A stretch of DNA of 64,000 bases from Nitrospirota bacterium (GTDB lineage: Bacteria; Nitrospirota; Thermodesulfovibrionia; UBA6902). The stretch's first letter is position 1; the number at the start of each line of letters is the position of its first letter. The stretch is from the NCBI GenBank assembly GCA_016207885.1, contig JACQZE010000005.1, positions 62,001 to 126,000 on the forward strand, written 5' to 3'. The position numbers and the translations under genes are program-made. The notes under the pieces were generated by a model. The model did not search any database and was not told the origin of the DNA. It worked only from the letters and a program-made list of their open reading frames with translations. Shown piece after piece: positions 18,170-27,893 of this stretch.

Positions 18170-19447
18170 TTAGAAACGGTAAGATACGTTTGCACCCAGC
18201 ATATGAATCGCTGTTCTATACTTTCCATTAGCGCTTAAGGCGCTGTTTAAGGGAGTAGCTGTATTGTCATCTATAGTGTTATTTTTCTGCCGCTCGTGAA
18301 CTTTCTGAAAACCATAGGCAAGGTCAACTTTTAAGTTGTTGCGTTTTATGCCCGCTCCGATAGTGTATATATCTGTATCAGCATCAGGGATTGCCGGTTC
18401 AAATGTTTCATCAGGAACAGGATTGCCTGCTTTAAGATATCCGGCACGCAGCGCGATCATATCATTCAGCTGGTATTCTCCTCCAAAGAGCACGGATGTT
18501 GTATCGTCCCAGTTTTTGGGTACAATGGATACTTTGCTGCCGGCAACTGCCTTCTCAAGGTCAACTTTAAATTGGTCATAAGAAGACCATCCTTCCCATC
18601 TGATGCCTGCTTCCAGGGTAAGCTTATCAATCCCTTTGAAAGCAACTCCGGCATGAATCTGCTGAGGAAGTGTTATGGTAACCGTACCGTTTGTATCAGG
18701 GAACAAGGGTGCTATTGGAAGACCTGCAGGCAGGTCGAAGGAGGCAGTTCCTTCAGCCTCGATCTCAACTGTGCTGCGGTAGGAGGCGCCTATTGCGATA
18801 TCATCAGTTAAATTATAAAGGAGGCCGAGATTGTAACCATATCCGCCCCCATCTCCTTCAAATCTTTTGTTTCCGTCCGCAAGAGAAAAAGCTGAAAAAT
18901 TTATCTTATTCTCCAATGATGCGTCAAGGAAAACATAATCGAAACCTGCTGCAACTGCAAGATTTGGTAATACCCTATATGAAATAACAGGGTTTATGTT
19001 AATAGTAGTTAATTCTGACCTGGTAGCAATGTATCGTCCTTCCCAAGTCGGACTCCACTCACTTCCAAGGCCGAATGGACTGAATACACCAAGCCCGAAG
19101 CTCAGCTTGTCATTGAATTTGCGAGTAACAAAGAGGGTGCTTGGCAAAAAGATATTGTGTTCAGCCTTAAAGGTTGCGCCTGTGTCACTCGTGAATTCAC
19201 GTGAGGGGGAGATAAAAGTCGTTCCCAATTCTAACTGTGTGCCATCCAGTTGGTTAATAAGAGCCGGGTTGATGAATATGGCTGACGGGGCTTTAAGATG
19301 TGCGGTAACGGAATTGCCTTGCCCCAGGGAATCAGCCCCCTGTGTATATATGGCAAAACCCGAACTGTGAACATCTTGTGCAGGACAGAAAATCAACAAC
19401 GAAAGCATAAGGAATGACATGACTTTTAACAGTGTTGTTTTTTTCAT
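18170..19447 (-). CDS. FadL/OmpP1-family outer-membrane transport protein
   Basis: A 425-residue outer-membrane barrel with a Sec signal peptide (residues 1-29, MKKTTLLK... to VHS). The mature N-terminus SGFAIYTQGADSLGQGNSVTA and the SAIFINPAL segment are hallmarks of FadL-type channels for hydrophobic compounds. It ends in an aromatic residue (YRF), as barrel proteins do. The length is near the family norm. The substrate may be long-chain fatty acids or other hydrophobics. The gene stands alone, with AGGAGGGG upstream of the start and a strong terminator after it. Confidence 0.9.
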   Translation of the reverse strand: MKKTTLLKVMSFLMLSLLIFCPAQDVHSSGFAIYTQGADSLGQGNSVTAHLKAPSAIFINPALINQLDGTQLELGTTFISPSREFTSDTGATFKAEHNIFLPSTLFVTRKFNDKLSFGLGVFSPFGLGSEWSPTWEGRYIATRSELTTININPVISYRVLPNLAVAAGFDYVFLDASLENKINFSAFSLADGNKRFEGDGGGYGYNLGLLYNLTDDIAIGASYRSTVEIEAEGTASFDLPAGLPIAPLFPDTNGTVTITLPQQIHAGVAFKGIDKLTLEAGIRWEGWSSYDQFKVDLEKAVAGSKVSIVPKNWDDTTSVLFGGEYQLNDMIALRAGYLKAGNPVPDETFEPAIPDADTDIYTIGAGIKRNNLKVDLAYGFQKVHERQKNNTIDDNTATPLNSALSANGKYRTAIHMLGANVSYRF

Positions 19448-19627
19448 TGAACCCCTCCTTTTTTGTTAAAGATATTTGAGATGATGAACGGTTATTGTGA
19501 TCTGAAAACAAAAAAATAACGACCCAATATTTTGTTATAAAACCATATAATAATTATTCTTGTCAAACAATAATGTTTAAAAACAAAAGGCTTAAAAGCT
19601 AACAGATAATATTACAAAATTGTTTTT

Positions 19628-19656
19628 TTGACTTATATCAAGTTTGACGTTATTAT
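19628..19656 (+). promoter_or_regulatory. Sigma-70-like promoter for the radical-SAM/methyltransferase pair
   Basis: TTGACT and TATTAT with a 17-nt spacer give a start near 19663 and a leader of about 30 nt before the ATG at 19692. Confidence 0.6.
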
Positions 19657-19691
19657 AAACAGTTTTAATTTATTTATAAAGAGAAATAAAA

Positions 19692-21032
19692 ATGAAAAGA
19701 AAATTAATTCTTATAAATCCTGTTGGGCAGAAAAGCGGCCTGCTACTTAGTAAATTTTCTGCTTATCCACCCTTAAGCCTTGCCTATGTAGCGGCATTGA
19801 CCCCTGACCACTGGGATATAGAAATCATAGATGAGAATATTGCAGAGTTCAGTTATAAGGACGCAGACTTTGTAGGAATCACATCATTTACTGCCAATAT
19901 TAACAGAGCATATGAGATTGCGGCTATTTATCGTAATAAGGGAATCAAAGTTGTTTTAGGGGGCATTCATGCCTCTGTGCTTCCTGATGAAGCAGTAAAT
20001 TATGTTGACGCAGTTGTTGTTGGTGAAGCTGAACTCATCTGGAAGAAGGTTATTGAAGATTTTGAGAATAACGTTTTAAAGCAAAAATATAATGGGCCTG
20101 CGGTGCCATTAAGAGATTACCATATTTTACCCAGGAGAGATTTATTAAGTAATAAATATTTCTGGGGAACCATACAGACATCTCGTGGTTGCCCTTTTGG
20201 CTGTGATTTTTGCTCGGTTTCCAGATATCTTGGTAAAGATTACAGACAAAAGAAAACAGAGGATATTTTAGATGAATTAGAGAAAATAGAGAACGAATAT
20301 ATTATCTTTCTTGATGATAATCTTGTGGGTTATGGCAAGAGTTCTGAAGAAAATGCCATAAGGTTATTTAAGGGAATGCAGAAGCGAAACATAAAGAAAA
20401 AATGGTGTATGCAGACCTCAATTAATACAGGGGAGAACGAGGAGGTTCTTAAGTATGCTGCTAAGAGCGGCTGTATCTATGCCCTTGTCGGAATTGAAAC
20501 CATCAGCAAAGAAAGCCTTAAAGATATGAAAAAGGGAATTAACTTGAAGATTGGGATAGATAATTTTAAAAATATAATTGGCAGGTTTCATAAATATGGC
20601 ATAGGAGTGCTTGGAGCTTTTATCATAGGTAATGATTATGAAAACATGAAGTACTTTGAAGACCTGAGCGACTTCATAGTCAGGGCTGGAGTTGATGTTG
20701 CACAGATAACGATTTTAACGCCGCTTCCGGGAACCAGCTTATTCGATCGCTTGCAATCAGAGGGCAGATTGAAGCACACTAATTTTCCTGATGATTGGGT
20801 AAAGTTCAGGTTTTCTCATCTTGTTCATGAACCTAAAGGAATTAACGAAAAAGAAATATATAACGGAAATAATTATATAAAAAGTAGAATATACTCGCCT
20901 TATATTTTCCTCTTCAGGATGATCAAATCTCTTTTTTCACTAAAGAGATTTCATTCATTTATTGCCATATATCATTTAAATAAAGCCTTTAAAAAGGGCT
21001 GGGAAAATTCGCATTATTATAATATGCCATGA
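19692..21032 (+). CDS. B12-binding-domain radical SAM protein
   Basis: A 446-residue protein with an N-terminal B12-binding-like Rossmann domain (about residues 20-125) and a radical-SAM core carrying CxxxCxxC at C167, C171 and C174 (GCPFGCDFC). The classical DxHxxG cobalamin ligand is not visible, so cobalamin may bind base-off or not at all. The length and layout match the large class that modifies lipids, cofactors or natural products. A methyltransferase gene follows by 55 bp on the same strand, so they probably act in one small pathway. The DNA is noticeably AT-rich compared with the flanking housekeeping genes, suggesting acquisition. The substrate is unknown. Confidence 0.9.
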   Translation: MKRKLILINPVGQKSGLLLSKFSAYPPLSLAYVAALTPDHWDIEIIDENIAEFSYKDADFVGITSFTANINRAYEIAAIYRNKGIKVVLGGIHASVLPDEAVNYVDAVVVGEAELIWKKVIEDFENNVLKQKYNGPAVPLRDYHILPRRDLLSNKYFWGTIQTSRGCPFGCDFCSVSRYLGKDYRQKKTEDILDELEKIENEYIIFLDDNLVGYGKSSEENAIRLFKGMQKRNIKKKWCMQTSINTGENEEVLKYAAKSGCIYALVGIETISKESLKDMKKGINLKIGIDNFKNIIGRFHKYGIGVLGAFIIGNDYENMKYFEDLSDFIVRAGVDVAQITILTPLPGTSLFDRLQSEGRLKHTNFPDDWVKFRFSHLVHEPKGINEKEIYNGNNYIKSRIYSPYIFLFRMIKSLFSLKRFHSFIAIYHLNKAFKKGWENSHYYNMP

Positions 21033-21087
21033 TATACAGTAAGATATTTGATGATCTATATGAAATTAATTAAAAGGAGTTTAATCA

Positions 21088-21894
21088 GTGCCTAACAGTA
21101 AATATTTAATGGAAAGCGCGGAAGAGACCACGCGACTTGACTTAAAGACTGATGCCAGCATAGTGGAGAAGCAGGCTCTTTGGGCAGGTATTAAGCCTGG
21201 AATGAGGGTTGCCGACCTTGGATGCGGTTCGGGCAAGACTACCTCAGTTTTACATAAACTTGTTCAACCAGGTGGAGAAGTAGTTGGAATAGACTTTGCC
21301 AAGGATAGAATAGAATATGCAGAAAAGCATTATAAAGGCGAAGGAATTGAGTTTAAGTGCCTTGATATTAAAGAATCAATGGATGTAATAGGGAAGTTTG
21401 ATTTTGTCTGGACAAGATTTGTTCTTGAATATTACCGTGCTGATAGCATTGATATAGTGCAGAATGCGGATAGGATATTAAAACCAGGGGGCATACTCTG
21501 CTTAGTTGATCTTGATCATAATCCTTTAAACCATTATGGATATTCAAAACGCGTTGAAAGAACTATTGCATCAATAATGAAAATTCTTGAGGAAAAAATG
21601 AACTTTGATCCTTATGCAGGAAGAAAACTTTATTCTTATATATATGACCTTGGTTATAAAAATATCAACGTTGATGTTGCTGCTCACCATGTAATTTTTG
21701 GTGAGTTAAAAGATATTGATGCTTATAACTGGATAAAAAAACTGGAAGTGGTTCCAAAAAAAATAAACTATGATTTTAAAGAGTTTGATGGAGGACACGA
21801 AGAATTTTTACAGGAGTGTAAAAGTTTTTTTTCTCACCCCAGAAGATTTACATATACCCCGATAATTTTATGCAGAGGGGAGAAACCAGTTTAA
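21088..21894 (+). CDS. Class I SAM-dependent methyltransferase
   Basis: A 268-residue methyltransferase with motif I VADLGCGSGKTT (near residue 41), an acidic motif II end GIDFAKDR, and LKPGGILCLVD as the post-II strand. Translation starts with GTG at 21088, since AAAAGGAG sits 8 nt ahead and no ATG is better placed. The C-terminal ~80 residues are lysine-rich and less conserved. Paired with the radical-SAM gene upstream. It converges with the HD-GYP gene, with only 6 bp between stops. The target is not identifiable. Confidence 0.9.
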   Translation: MPNSKYLMESAEETTRLDLKTDASIVEKQALWAGIKPGMRVADLGCGSGKTTSVLHKLVQPGGEVVGIDFAKDRIEYAEKHYKGEGIEFKCLDIKESMDVIGKFDFVWTRFVLEYYRADSIDIVQNADRILKPGGILCLVDLDHNPLNHYGYSKRVERTIASIMKILEEKMNFDPYAGRKLYSYIYDLGYKNINVDVAAHHVIFGELKDIDAYNWIKKLEVVPKKINYDFKEFDGGHEEFLQECKSFFSHPRRFTYTPIILCRGEKPV

Positions 21895-21900
21895 AGGTAT

Positions 21901-23838
21901 TTATAACTCAAGTTGTACAGGCTGTTTATCTTTGTATTCCCTCTTATAGTAGCTTATAAGCGCTTCTACGATTTCTCTTTTAAAGAAAATATCAATTTTG
22001 TTTTCCAAAAGATCAAATGCTATATCGAGGTGCATAGGGTCTCTGTAGTGACGCTTTGATGTAATAGCTTCAAAAAAATCTGCAACAGCTATAATTTGAG
22101 AGCCCAATGGTATTTCTTCACCTTTAAGCCCGTTAGGGTAGCCGCTGCCATTAATTTTTTCATGATGAAAACCGGCGATTTCCGGAACCTGCTTATAAAT
22201 TCCCTGAAAGTTTATCTGGTGCAGAATCTTGTTTGTTTTTGTAGCGTGGGTCTTTATTTTTTCATATTCATCCGGTTCAAGAGGGCCTTGCTTCTTCAAG
22301 ATAGCGTCTTCAATGCCTATCTTCCCGTAATCATGCAGTAAGGAAGCTACCCTGACCATCTCACAGTAATCGTGAGACAATTTCATTTCATGGCATATTC
22401 CAAGAGCGTACTCTGTGACTTTCTCAGAATGGCCTGCCGTAAGAGGATCACGGGCATCAATGCTCGCAGCAAGCACATGAAGAATTGATTTAAACTGCTC
22501 TGCTTCCGCATCCCGGAGCGAGGCATTGTACATGCTTATTCCTATCTGCGGAGCGATTCCCATCAGTAAATTGATATCACTTTGAACCAGAGGTTTTTTG
22601 CTTTTTATATTATCAACCGCAAGTATGCCTAATGTTTCTTTTTCATATACTATCGGGCAGCAGATAAATGATTTCACGCCCATTGCTTTGGCAAATTCCA
22701 GACTGTGGGCAGTCATTAGGCCCTCGATCTCATCAATGTCATTTATTAAAAAAGGCTCCTGCTTCTTAAACGAAACAACAAATATTCCTTTTGAATCAGG
22801 TTTATCAAGATGAAAAACAGCTTTTTTTAGGAACCTTACTTGGTTCTTAAGATATCCATAACCTGTTCGGAAGATCAATTGCGTCCTATCCTGATTTGCA
22901 AGCAGGATCATACCTCTGTCATAGTCAAGACGTTTTTCAAGGATCTGAATTACCTTTGCTAATATGCCATCAATGTTTGCCTGTTTACTTAAGGCTTCCC
23001 CTATCTCATTTATCATTAGGGCATTGTTGTAGTTTATATCTATCTGATCAATAAGTTTTTCCGATGACCCTTCAAGACTGGTTACAGCGGCCTTCAATTC
23101 GCGGATTTCCGAGTTGCCTGCATACCAGCTCATAAGTAACAGGATAATTGCTGACGCCGGCAGGAAAGTAATTAATGTAAGATGCGGGGCAAAAAAAGCA
23201 GATATCAGACAGAAAGTTGAAAAGAGCAAGGTTGCATATGCCCTTATTGTTTTTAAGATAGTAGCAGGGGATTCATTCCAGGATATAATGTAACGACAAG
23301 ATGTTCCTCCCTTGAAAACGCATTCAGGATGTTCAATTTTCTTTGATTTATAATTAAATATTTTTGCAAGTGCTTCAATATAACCGAGTCTGTTTTCACA
23401 CTGGAATGGCTCTTCTTTTACTCCGGTATTAGGCGAGACAGAGAGTTCGATTTGATTGGAACCAATTTTCTTTGATGAATAAGAAGAGGATCTGGTAAAT
23501 TTACTAGCGGCTTTCCCAGCTATCTCGTAAACCTTAGGTAAGCTGACAAGACCTAAAATATATTGTCTTAATAATCCGGTAGCTTCAGGTGAGGCTAAAT
23601 ATCGGCCAGCTTCCCTTGCGATCTCAATATTTCCGGTGAGGGTTTTCAGCTTTTCATGGAAGCGGTTTATCTGTGTTTGCGTAAACCAGTGGCCGACATC
23701 TTCAACCTGGTAGGACTCCATCTTTGCGTAATGCAACAAATCGTTCACATCGACATAACTATAATTACGTTTGATGAATTTTATATACGTATTTATTATT
23801 CTACTATTATATAAAGGGATGTCTTTTTCTTTTTTCAT
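21901..23838 (-). CDS. V4R-like/GAF/HD-GYP membrane sensor (c-di-GMP phosphodiesterase type)
   Basis: A 645-residue protein starting at ATG 23838, chosen because it aligns with the N-terminus of the paralog at 23914 (an upstream TTG would add 11 residues). Its N-terminal domain (1-190) resembles V4R/4-vinyl-reductase-like ligand domains, with C147, C173 and C181 in the ENRLGYIEA and HPECVFKGG segments. Two or more membrane helices follow (200-240), then a GAF domain (275-440) and an HD-GYP domain (455-640). HD at 502-503, HHE at 558-560 and GSGYP at 564-568 are intact, so c-di-GMP hydrolysis is likely. The ligand is unknown. Confidence 0.88.
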   Translation of the reverse strand: MKKEKDIPLYNSRIINTYIKFIKRNYSYVDVNDLLHYAKMESYQVEDVGHWFTQTQINRFHEKLKTLTGNIEIAREAGRYLASPEATGLLRQYILGLVSLPKVYEIAGKAASKFTRSSSYSSKKIGSNQIELSVSPNTGVKEEPFQCENRLGYIEALAKIFNYKSKKIEHPECVFKGGTSCRYIISWNESPATILKTIRAYATLLFSTFCLISAFFAPHLTLITFLPASAIILLLMSWYAGNSEIRELKAAVTSLEGSSEKLIDQIDINYNNALMINEIGEALSKQANIDGILAKVIQILEKRLDYDRGMILLANQDRTQLIFRTGYGYLKNQVRFLKKAVFHLDKPDSKGIFVVSFKKQEPFLINDIDEIEGLMTAHSLEFAKAMGVKSFICCPIVYEKETLGILAVDNIKSKKPLVQSDINLLMGIAPQIGISMYNASLRDAEAEQFKSILHVLAASIDARDPLTAGHSEKVTEYALGICHEMKLSHDYCEMVRVASLLHDYGKIGIEDAILKKQGPLEPDEYEKIKTHATKTNKILHQINFQGIYKQVPEIAGFHHEKINGSGYPNGLKGEEIPLGSQIIAVADFFEAITSKRHYRDPMHLDIAFDLLENKIDIFFKREIVEALISYYKREYKDKQPVQLEL

Positions 23839-23913
23839 TATATCTATATACTGAAATAATAGGTTGGACAATTAACTGTTTAACTATTATAACTAAACAT
23901 TGATTTCATTTTC

Positions 23914-25374
23914 TTAGTTCCAGTTTTTTTTATTCGATTCTTTCAAATGGTGAGAATCTTTGTTGGGTAGCAGGGTACTTATCTCATGGGCTTCCATATT
24001 TGCTGTCAGAATCTGCAAAATAGCCTTATACTGTTTAGCTTTTGCATCCCTAAGCATCGCATTCTGCATGCTTATTCCTATTTGGGGAGCAATACCCATT
24101 AGTAGATTGATATCGCTTTGAACAAGCGGCCTCTTTGTTTTAATATTGTCAACGGCAAGAATACCTAATGATTCTTTCCCGTAAATTATAGGACAGCAGA
24201 TAAAAGATTTTGTTCCCAGTTTCTTTAAACAATCAAGGCTCCAGGGAGAGAGATAGCCTTCTATTTCGTGAATATCATTTATCAGGAAGGGGGTTTGTTT
24301 TTTAAAAGAGACTACAAAGATCCCTTTTGAATCAGGGTCATTAAGATGAAAGACGGTCTCCATTAAAAACTTTATCTCTTCCCCGGAATATCCGAATGCT
24401 GAATGAAAGACAAGCCTGGTCTTGTACCGGTTTGCCAGAAGGATCATACCTCTGTCAAAGTCGAGGCGTTTCTCCAATATCTCAATAACCCTATTTACAA
24501 GACTGTCCATATCTGAAAACCTGCTAAGTGTCTCCCCGATTTCATTTATCATCAGGGTATAATTAAAATTAATTTTGCCTTGTTCAGCAAGCTTCTCTGA
24601 AGTATCTTTTAAAGTATTGACCGCAGAATTCAAGGTTTTAATTTCTGTGGTTACAGCATACCAACTTAGCAGGATTAAGCTTCCTAAAAACAAGGGGGTC
24701 ATGGTTGTCAGAGTAAAGAAAGGCGAGATCAAACTTAAAGCTAATAAAATAACAGCAAAGGCCAATGCCGTATAGTTTCTTACCTTCTTCCAGAAAGTAA
24801 CCGGCGATTCTTGCCAAGAGACAATATATCTGCATTTCGCCCCTCCTTTAAAGATACATTCCGGATGTTCTATTGCCGGTAATTTATAGTTGAATACCTT
24901 AGATACAGCTTCTATATAACCAAGTCTGTTTTCGCATTGAAATGCTTCTTCCCGGACACCATCATTAAGAGTGACAACTAACTCAATCTTATTTGGGCCT
25001 AAATCTCTCGTGTTAAATGTAGATGCTTTTGTGAAGTTTGAAGCAGCCTTGCCTAACCGTGTATAGGCCTTACTTGGTCCGACAAGACCGAGAACATACT
25101 GTTTCATTACGCCTATAACATCAGGAGATGCAGAGTATCTGCCGGCATCTCTGGCGATCTCCCTGTTGCCGGTAAGCTTCTTCAGCTTTTCATGGAACCT
25201 GTTTATCTGTTCCTGAGAAAACCAATGCCCCGGATCCTCAACCTGGTAGGATTCCATCTTTGCGCAGTGCAGGAGTTCTTTGATATTTATGTAATCATAG
25301 TTGCGCCTTATAAATTTTAAATAAGTATTTATGATTTTGCTGTTATATAAGAGTAAGTTTTCTTTTCGTTTCAT
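23914..25374 (-). CDS. V4R-like/GAF membrane sensor, paralog lacking the HD-GYP domain
   Basis: A 486-residue protein that matches the neighbour at 21901 almost end to end over the V4R-like, membrane and GAF regions, then stops within the linker that leads into HD-GYP in the neighbour. The last ~25 residues (after TANMEAHEIS) are unrelated and lysine/asparagine-rich. The family's HD, HHE and GxGYP residues are all missing. It is a tandem duplicate whose output domain was lost or never acquired. It may still sense ligand and act by pairing with the HD-GYP protein. It lies 75 bp upstream of the HD-GYP gene on the same strand. Confidence 0.85.
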   Translation of the reverse strand: MKRKENLLLYNSKIINTYLKFIRRNYDYINIKELLHCAKMESYQVEDPGHWFSQEQINRFHEKLKKLTGNREIARDAGRYSASPDVIGVMKQYVLGLVGPSKAYTRLGKAASNFTKASTFNTRDLGPNKIELVVTLNDGVREEAFQCENRLGYIEAVSKVFNYKLPAIEHPECIFKGGAKCRYIVSWQESPVTFWKKVRNYTALAFAVILLALSLISPFFTLTTMTPLFLGSLILLSWYAVTTEIKTLNSAVNTLKDTSEKLAEQGKINFNYTLMINEIGETLSRFSDMDSLVNRVIEILEKRLDFDRGMILLANRYKTRLVFHSAFGYSGEEIKFLMETVFHLNDPDSKGIFVVSFKKQTPFLINDIHEIEGYLSPWSLDCLKKLGTKSFICCPIIYGKESLGILAVDNIKTKRPLVQSDINLLMGIAPQIGISMQNAMLRDAKAKQYKAILQILTANMEAHEISTLLPNKDSHHLKESNKKNWN

Positions 25375-25435
25375 TTGAGAATCTCAGATTATCCAATTAT
25401 ATCGGAAAGTAAAAAAAGCTAAGGAATAAAAAACC

Positions 25436-27553
25436 TTATTTTATAATACGCAGTAATTTCTCAAGCTGTTTGAAGTAATGATCGAAATGGTCAATGCCTA
25501 ATACAAGCAGATTATAAGTCTTATCATAAGGAATTGATTGTTCTTCGGCAAAAGAATGGGGGAAAAGCAGTACCGGCATTTCGTCATGCTCATAGTATGT
25601 TGATAGCTTTGCGAGTGCAATGTTGAGGATGTCGCAGCTGAACCCTTCCGAATCAAGCGCCAATACATGAATGCAGTTGGTGAGGTCAGACATATTCAGG
25701 CCGATGTCTGATATATTCACCATGAATATCGCTTTAAGGGCATGGTTATTCTTTAATGAGAAGAGGCGTCTTTCACGCTTAAAGCCCAGCCTCTTATACT
25801 CATCGTCGATGTTTACCGAATCGGCCATCGACGAATCAAGGTCAAGGGCATGGATCATAAGCCCGCCGGAAGTATGTTCATAGAAATTATCTAATTCGTT
25901 AAGGTCTTCCGCTGCGGTTTGCCCCAGCACCCAACCCTCAGGAAGGTCTCCTGCATCAAGGTTTTTTTTGCCGAGGAAATAAGCCATCTTGTCAATTGAG
26001 CACTTTTTAGGATTATTTAATTCTTGGGCAACTCCGCCGTAAACACGGCTCGGGAATCTGTTCTCCGGCCTGAAATAACAGGCAAGGAAGTGCATATGCG
26101 AAGAATACATACGGTGAAATTCATTAACATAGTGCCCGAGCTGCTCGGCGACAATGAGGCCGGCTTTTTTATGATGCTGGGACATCTTTGCCGCATGGTG
26201 ATGGAGTATCCAGGTTTTGTCATAATAACGGAACATGGAGACATGTCCGTAGATCTTTCCCTTGTCCTGGTAGATTATGTGTTTTGCAATATCGGGGTTT
26301 TGAGTATAGAGCTTCTCATATGTCTCTTTGAATTTCTTTTTCTGGCTCTGGATAAATGCATATTTTTTCGGATAGACAAACCCGGTCTCAAAGAAGAAAT
26401 TCCATAGTTCATCCAGGTCAACGTTGGTGGTGCACACATATGAATTGCTGTCTTTTATCTGATGCAGGAGAGCTGAAAGTCTTACCTGATCCTGAGGCGC
26501 CATGTCTAATATAGCAAGGCCGCATAATACGGTTCCTTTGTCTGTTTTCTTTCTGTATATGACCTGCGCTTTGCAATTTATAACAAAGCTGTTCATGAAT
26601 TCAATGCCGAGTTTTGTGAAGATCATTCCCGGCATTAGAACTGAATTATCCTGTGCCTCTTCTACAGAAATGCCGGAACCGGAGAGGTCAAAGACCTTCA
26701 GTATCGTTCTCTTATTTGTAAAAGGATGGGTGAATATAATGTTTGGTGTTGGTGAAAGTTTCTGTCTGAGACTCCTGAACTCCTTTGCTTTAACCCTTGT
26801 GATCTGGTTGCTTTGAGGTTTCAGGATAAATGTTTTGGTCTTTTGACCGGAAGATTGCCTTATTATTTCGCAGATACCTGAATACAGTGTTTCTTCGCCA
26901 TTCTTCAGGATAATATAGACCTGCAGGTCCGGATTTATCCAATGAAACGACTGGGACTTGTCTGAGGAAAGTTCAACACAAAAGGATATGGCGCTGAAAT
27001 CAACGAGTGAGCCGTTAAAGATAACCCCGTTCTGCATGAACTGAACATGAATTCCTTCGCATGAATTTCTCCTGATCTTTCTGGAGCTTACCTCGTAAGA
27101 TTTTTCTGGCAGAGTTAATCTTATCCCGTTTTCATCAATGCTTATCAGTTCAGCTTTGGTCAGAATAAGCTCTTGTCCGTCAGAGAGCAGGAAGTTAGTG
27201 AATTCATATGAGTTAAGATTCTGATTTTCCAAAGAAGAATCCTTCCATAAACAATTCAATGTATCATCTATACAAGGCTGAGGTGTAGCAGAGAGAGAGA
27301 GAGTATTATCGTACTTTTTGTGTCTCAGGTTTATTAGGATGCTGCTGTCCTGGAAATTTATGAAGTTAAGTGCGTTTATAAGGTGTTTTTTACTTACAAC
27401 CTTCCACCATTTCTCCGGGTCGCCCTCAAGCTGTTTTTCCAGGTTAGATAAGTGAAACAGCTGAGATATCTTGTGAAGATTATCAGCTTCAGCCCTTAGC
27501 TTCAACTGCCTGATGTTGTTAAATTCTGTATTTAGTTCTGCCTCTTGTGCCAT
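25436..27553 (-). CDS. PilZ-containing protein with a C-terminal GNAT-like region
   Basis: A 705-residue cytoplasmic protein. The N-terminal ~120 residues are charged and unassigned. Two PilZ-like regions follow: a degenerate one at about 150-260, and a clearer one at about 270-385 with RVKAKEFRSLRQKL and FDLSGSGISVEE. The C-terminal half (about 395-690) has the strand/helix layout of an acyltransferase (GNAT-like), with HHAAKMSQHHKKAGLIV and later EYKRLGFKRERRLFS. This suggests a transferase allosterically controlled by c-di-GMP. The GNAT assignment is by pattern only. It lies 61 bp upstream of the GAF paralog on the same strand and may share its transcript. Confidence 0.65.
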   Translation of the reverse strand: MAQEAELNTEFNNIRQLKLRAEADNLHKISQLFHLSNLEKQLEGDPEKWWKVVSKKHLINALNFINFQDSSILINLRHKKYDNTLSLSATPQPCIDDTLNCLWKDSSLENQNLNSYEFTNFLLSDGQELILTKAELISIDENGIRLTLPEKSYEVSSRKIRRNSCEGIHVQFMQNGVIFNGSLVDFSAISFCVELSSDKSQSFHWINPDLQVYIILKNGEETLYSGICEIIRQSSGQKTKTFILKPQSNQITRVKAKEFRSLRQKLSPTPNIIFTHPFTNKRTILKVFDLSGSGISVEEAQDNSVLMPGMIFTKLGIEFMNSFVINCKAQVIYRKKTDKGTVLCGLAILDMAPQDQVRLSALLHQIKDSNSYVCTTNVDLDELWNFFFETGFVYPKKYAFIQSQKKKFKETYEKLYTQNPDIAKHIIYQDKGKIYGHVSMFRYYDKTWILHHHAAKMSQHHKKAGLIVAEQLGHYVNEFHRMYSSHMHFLACYFRPENRFPSRVYGGVAQELNNPKKCSIDKMAYFLGKKNLDAGDLPEGWVLGQTAAEDLNELDNFYEHTSGGLMIHALDLDSSMADSVNIDDEYKRLGFKRERRLFSLKNNHALKAIFMVNISDIGLNMSDLTNCIHVLALDSEGFSCDILNIALAKLSTYYEHDEMPVLLFPHSFAEEQSIPYDKTYNLLVLGIDHFDHYFKQLEKLLRIIK

Positions 27554-27893
27554 AATCCTTTGCTTAAGCTACTTTTAAAAAGTTTAGTTCATTGGTTCCG
27601 GATAAGGAGAACCCGAATTAAATCTATAAGTAAAGTTTATGTTTATATAATTTCTTATTGAGCAATACCAATATAATATAATGTAAAAAAAAAGTAAAGC
27701 CCTATCTATATATATGTTATACATATTTCTTTAAAGAAGGTTATTACAGAAAGTGGAATAATGTAATTTAAAAGTATGAATATATGTAACCTGCATGTTT
27801 TATTTTAAGATTATTGTGAGATCTCTATTATTGACGATATCAGAGATAAACGGTTAAACTTGTTCATAATCTTTTGATGGTTCATTGATTTCT
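27554..27893. other. AT-rich divergent intergenic region
   Basis: About 340 bp between the PilZ-GNAT gene (minus) and the exonuclease gene (plus). It is very AT-rich (for example TATCTATATATATG near 27703) and presumably holds both promoters. I see no ORF or RNA in it. Confidence 0.4.
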
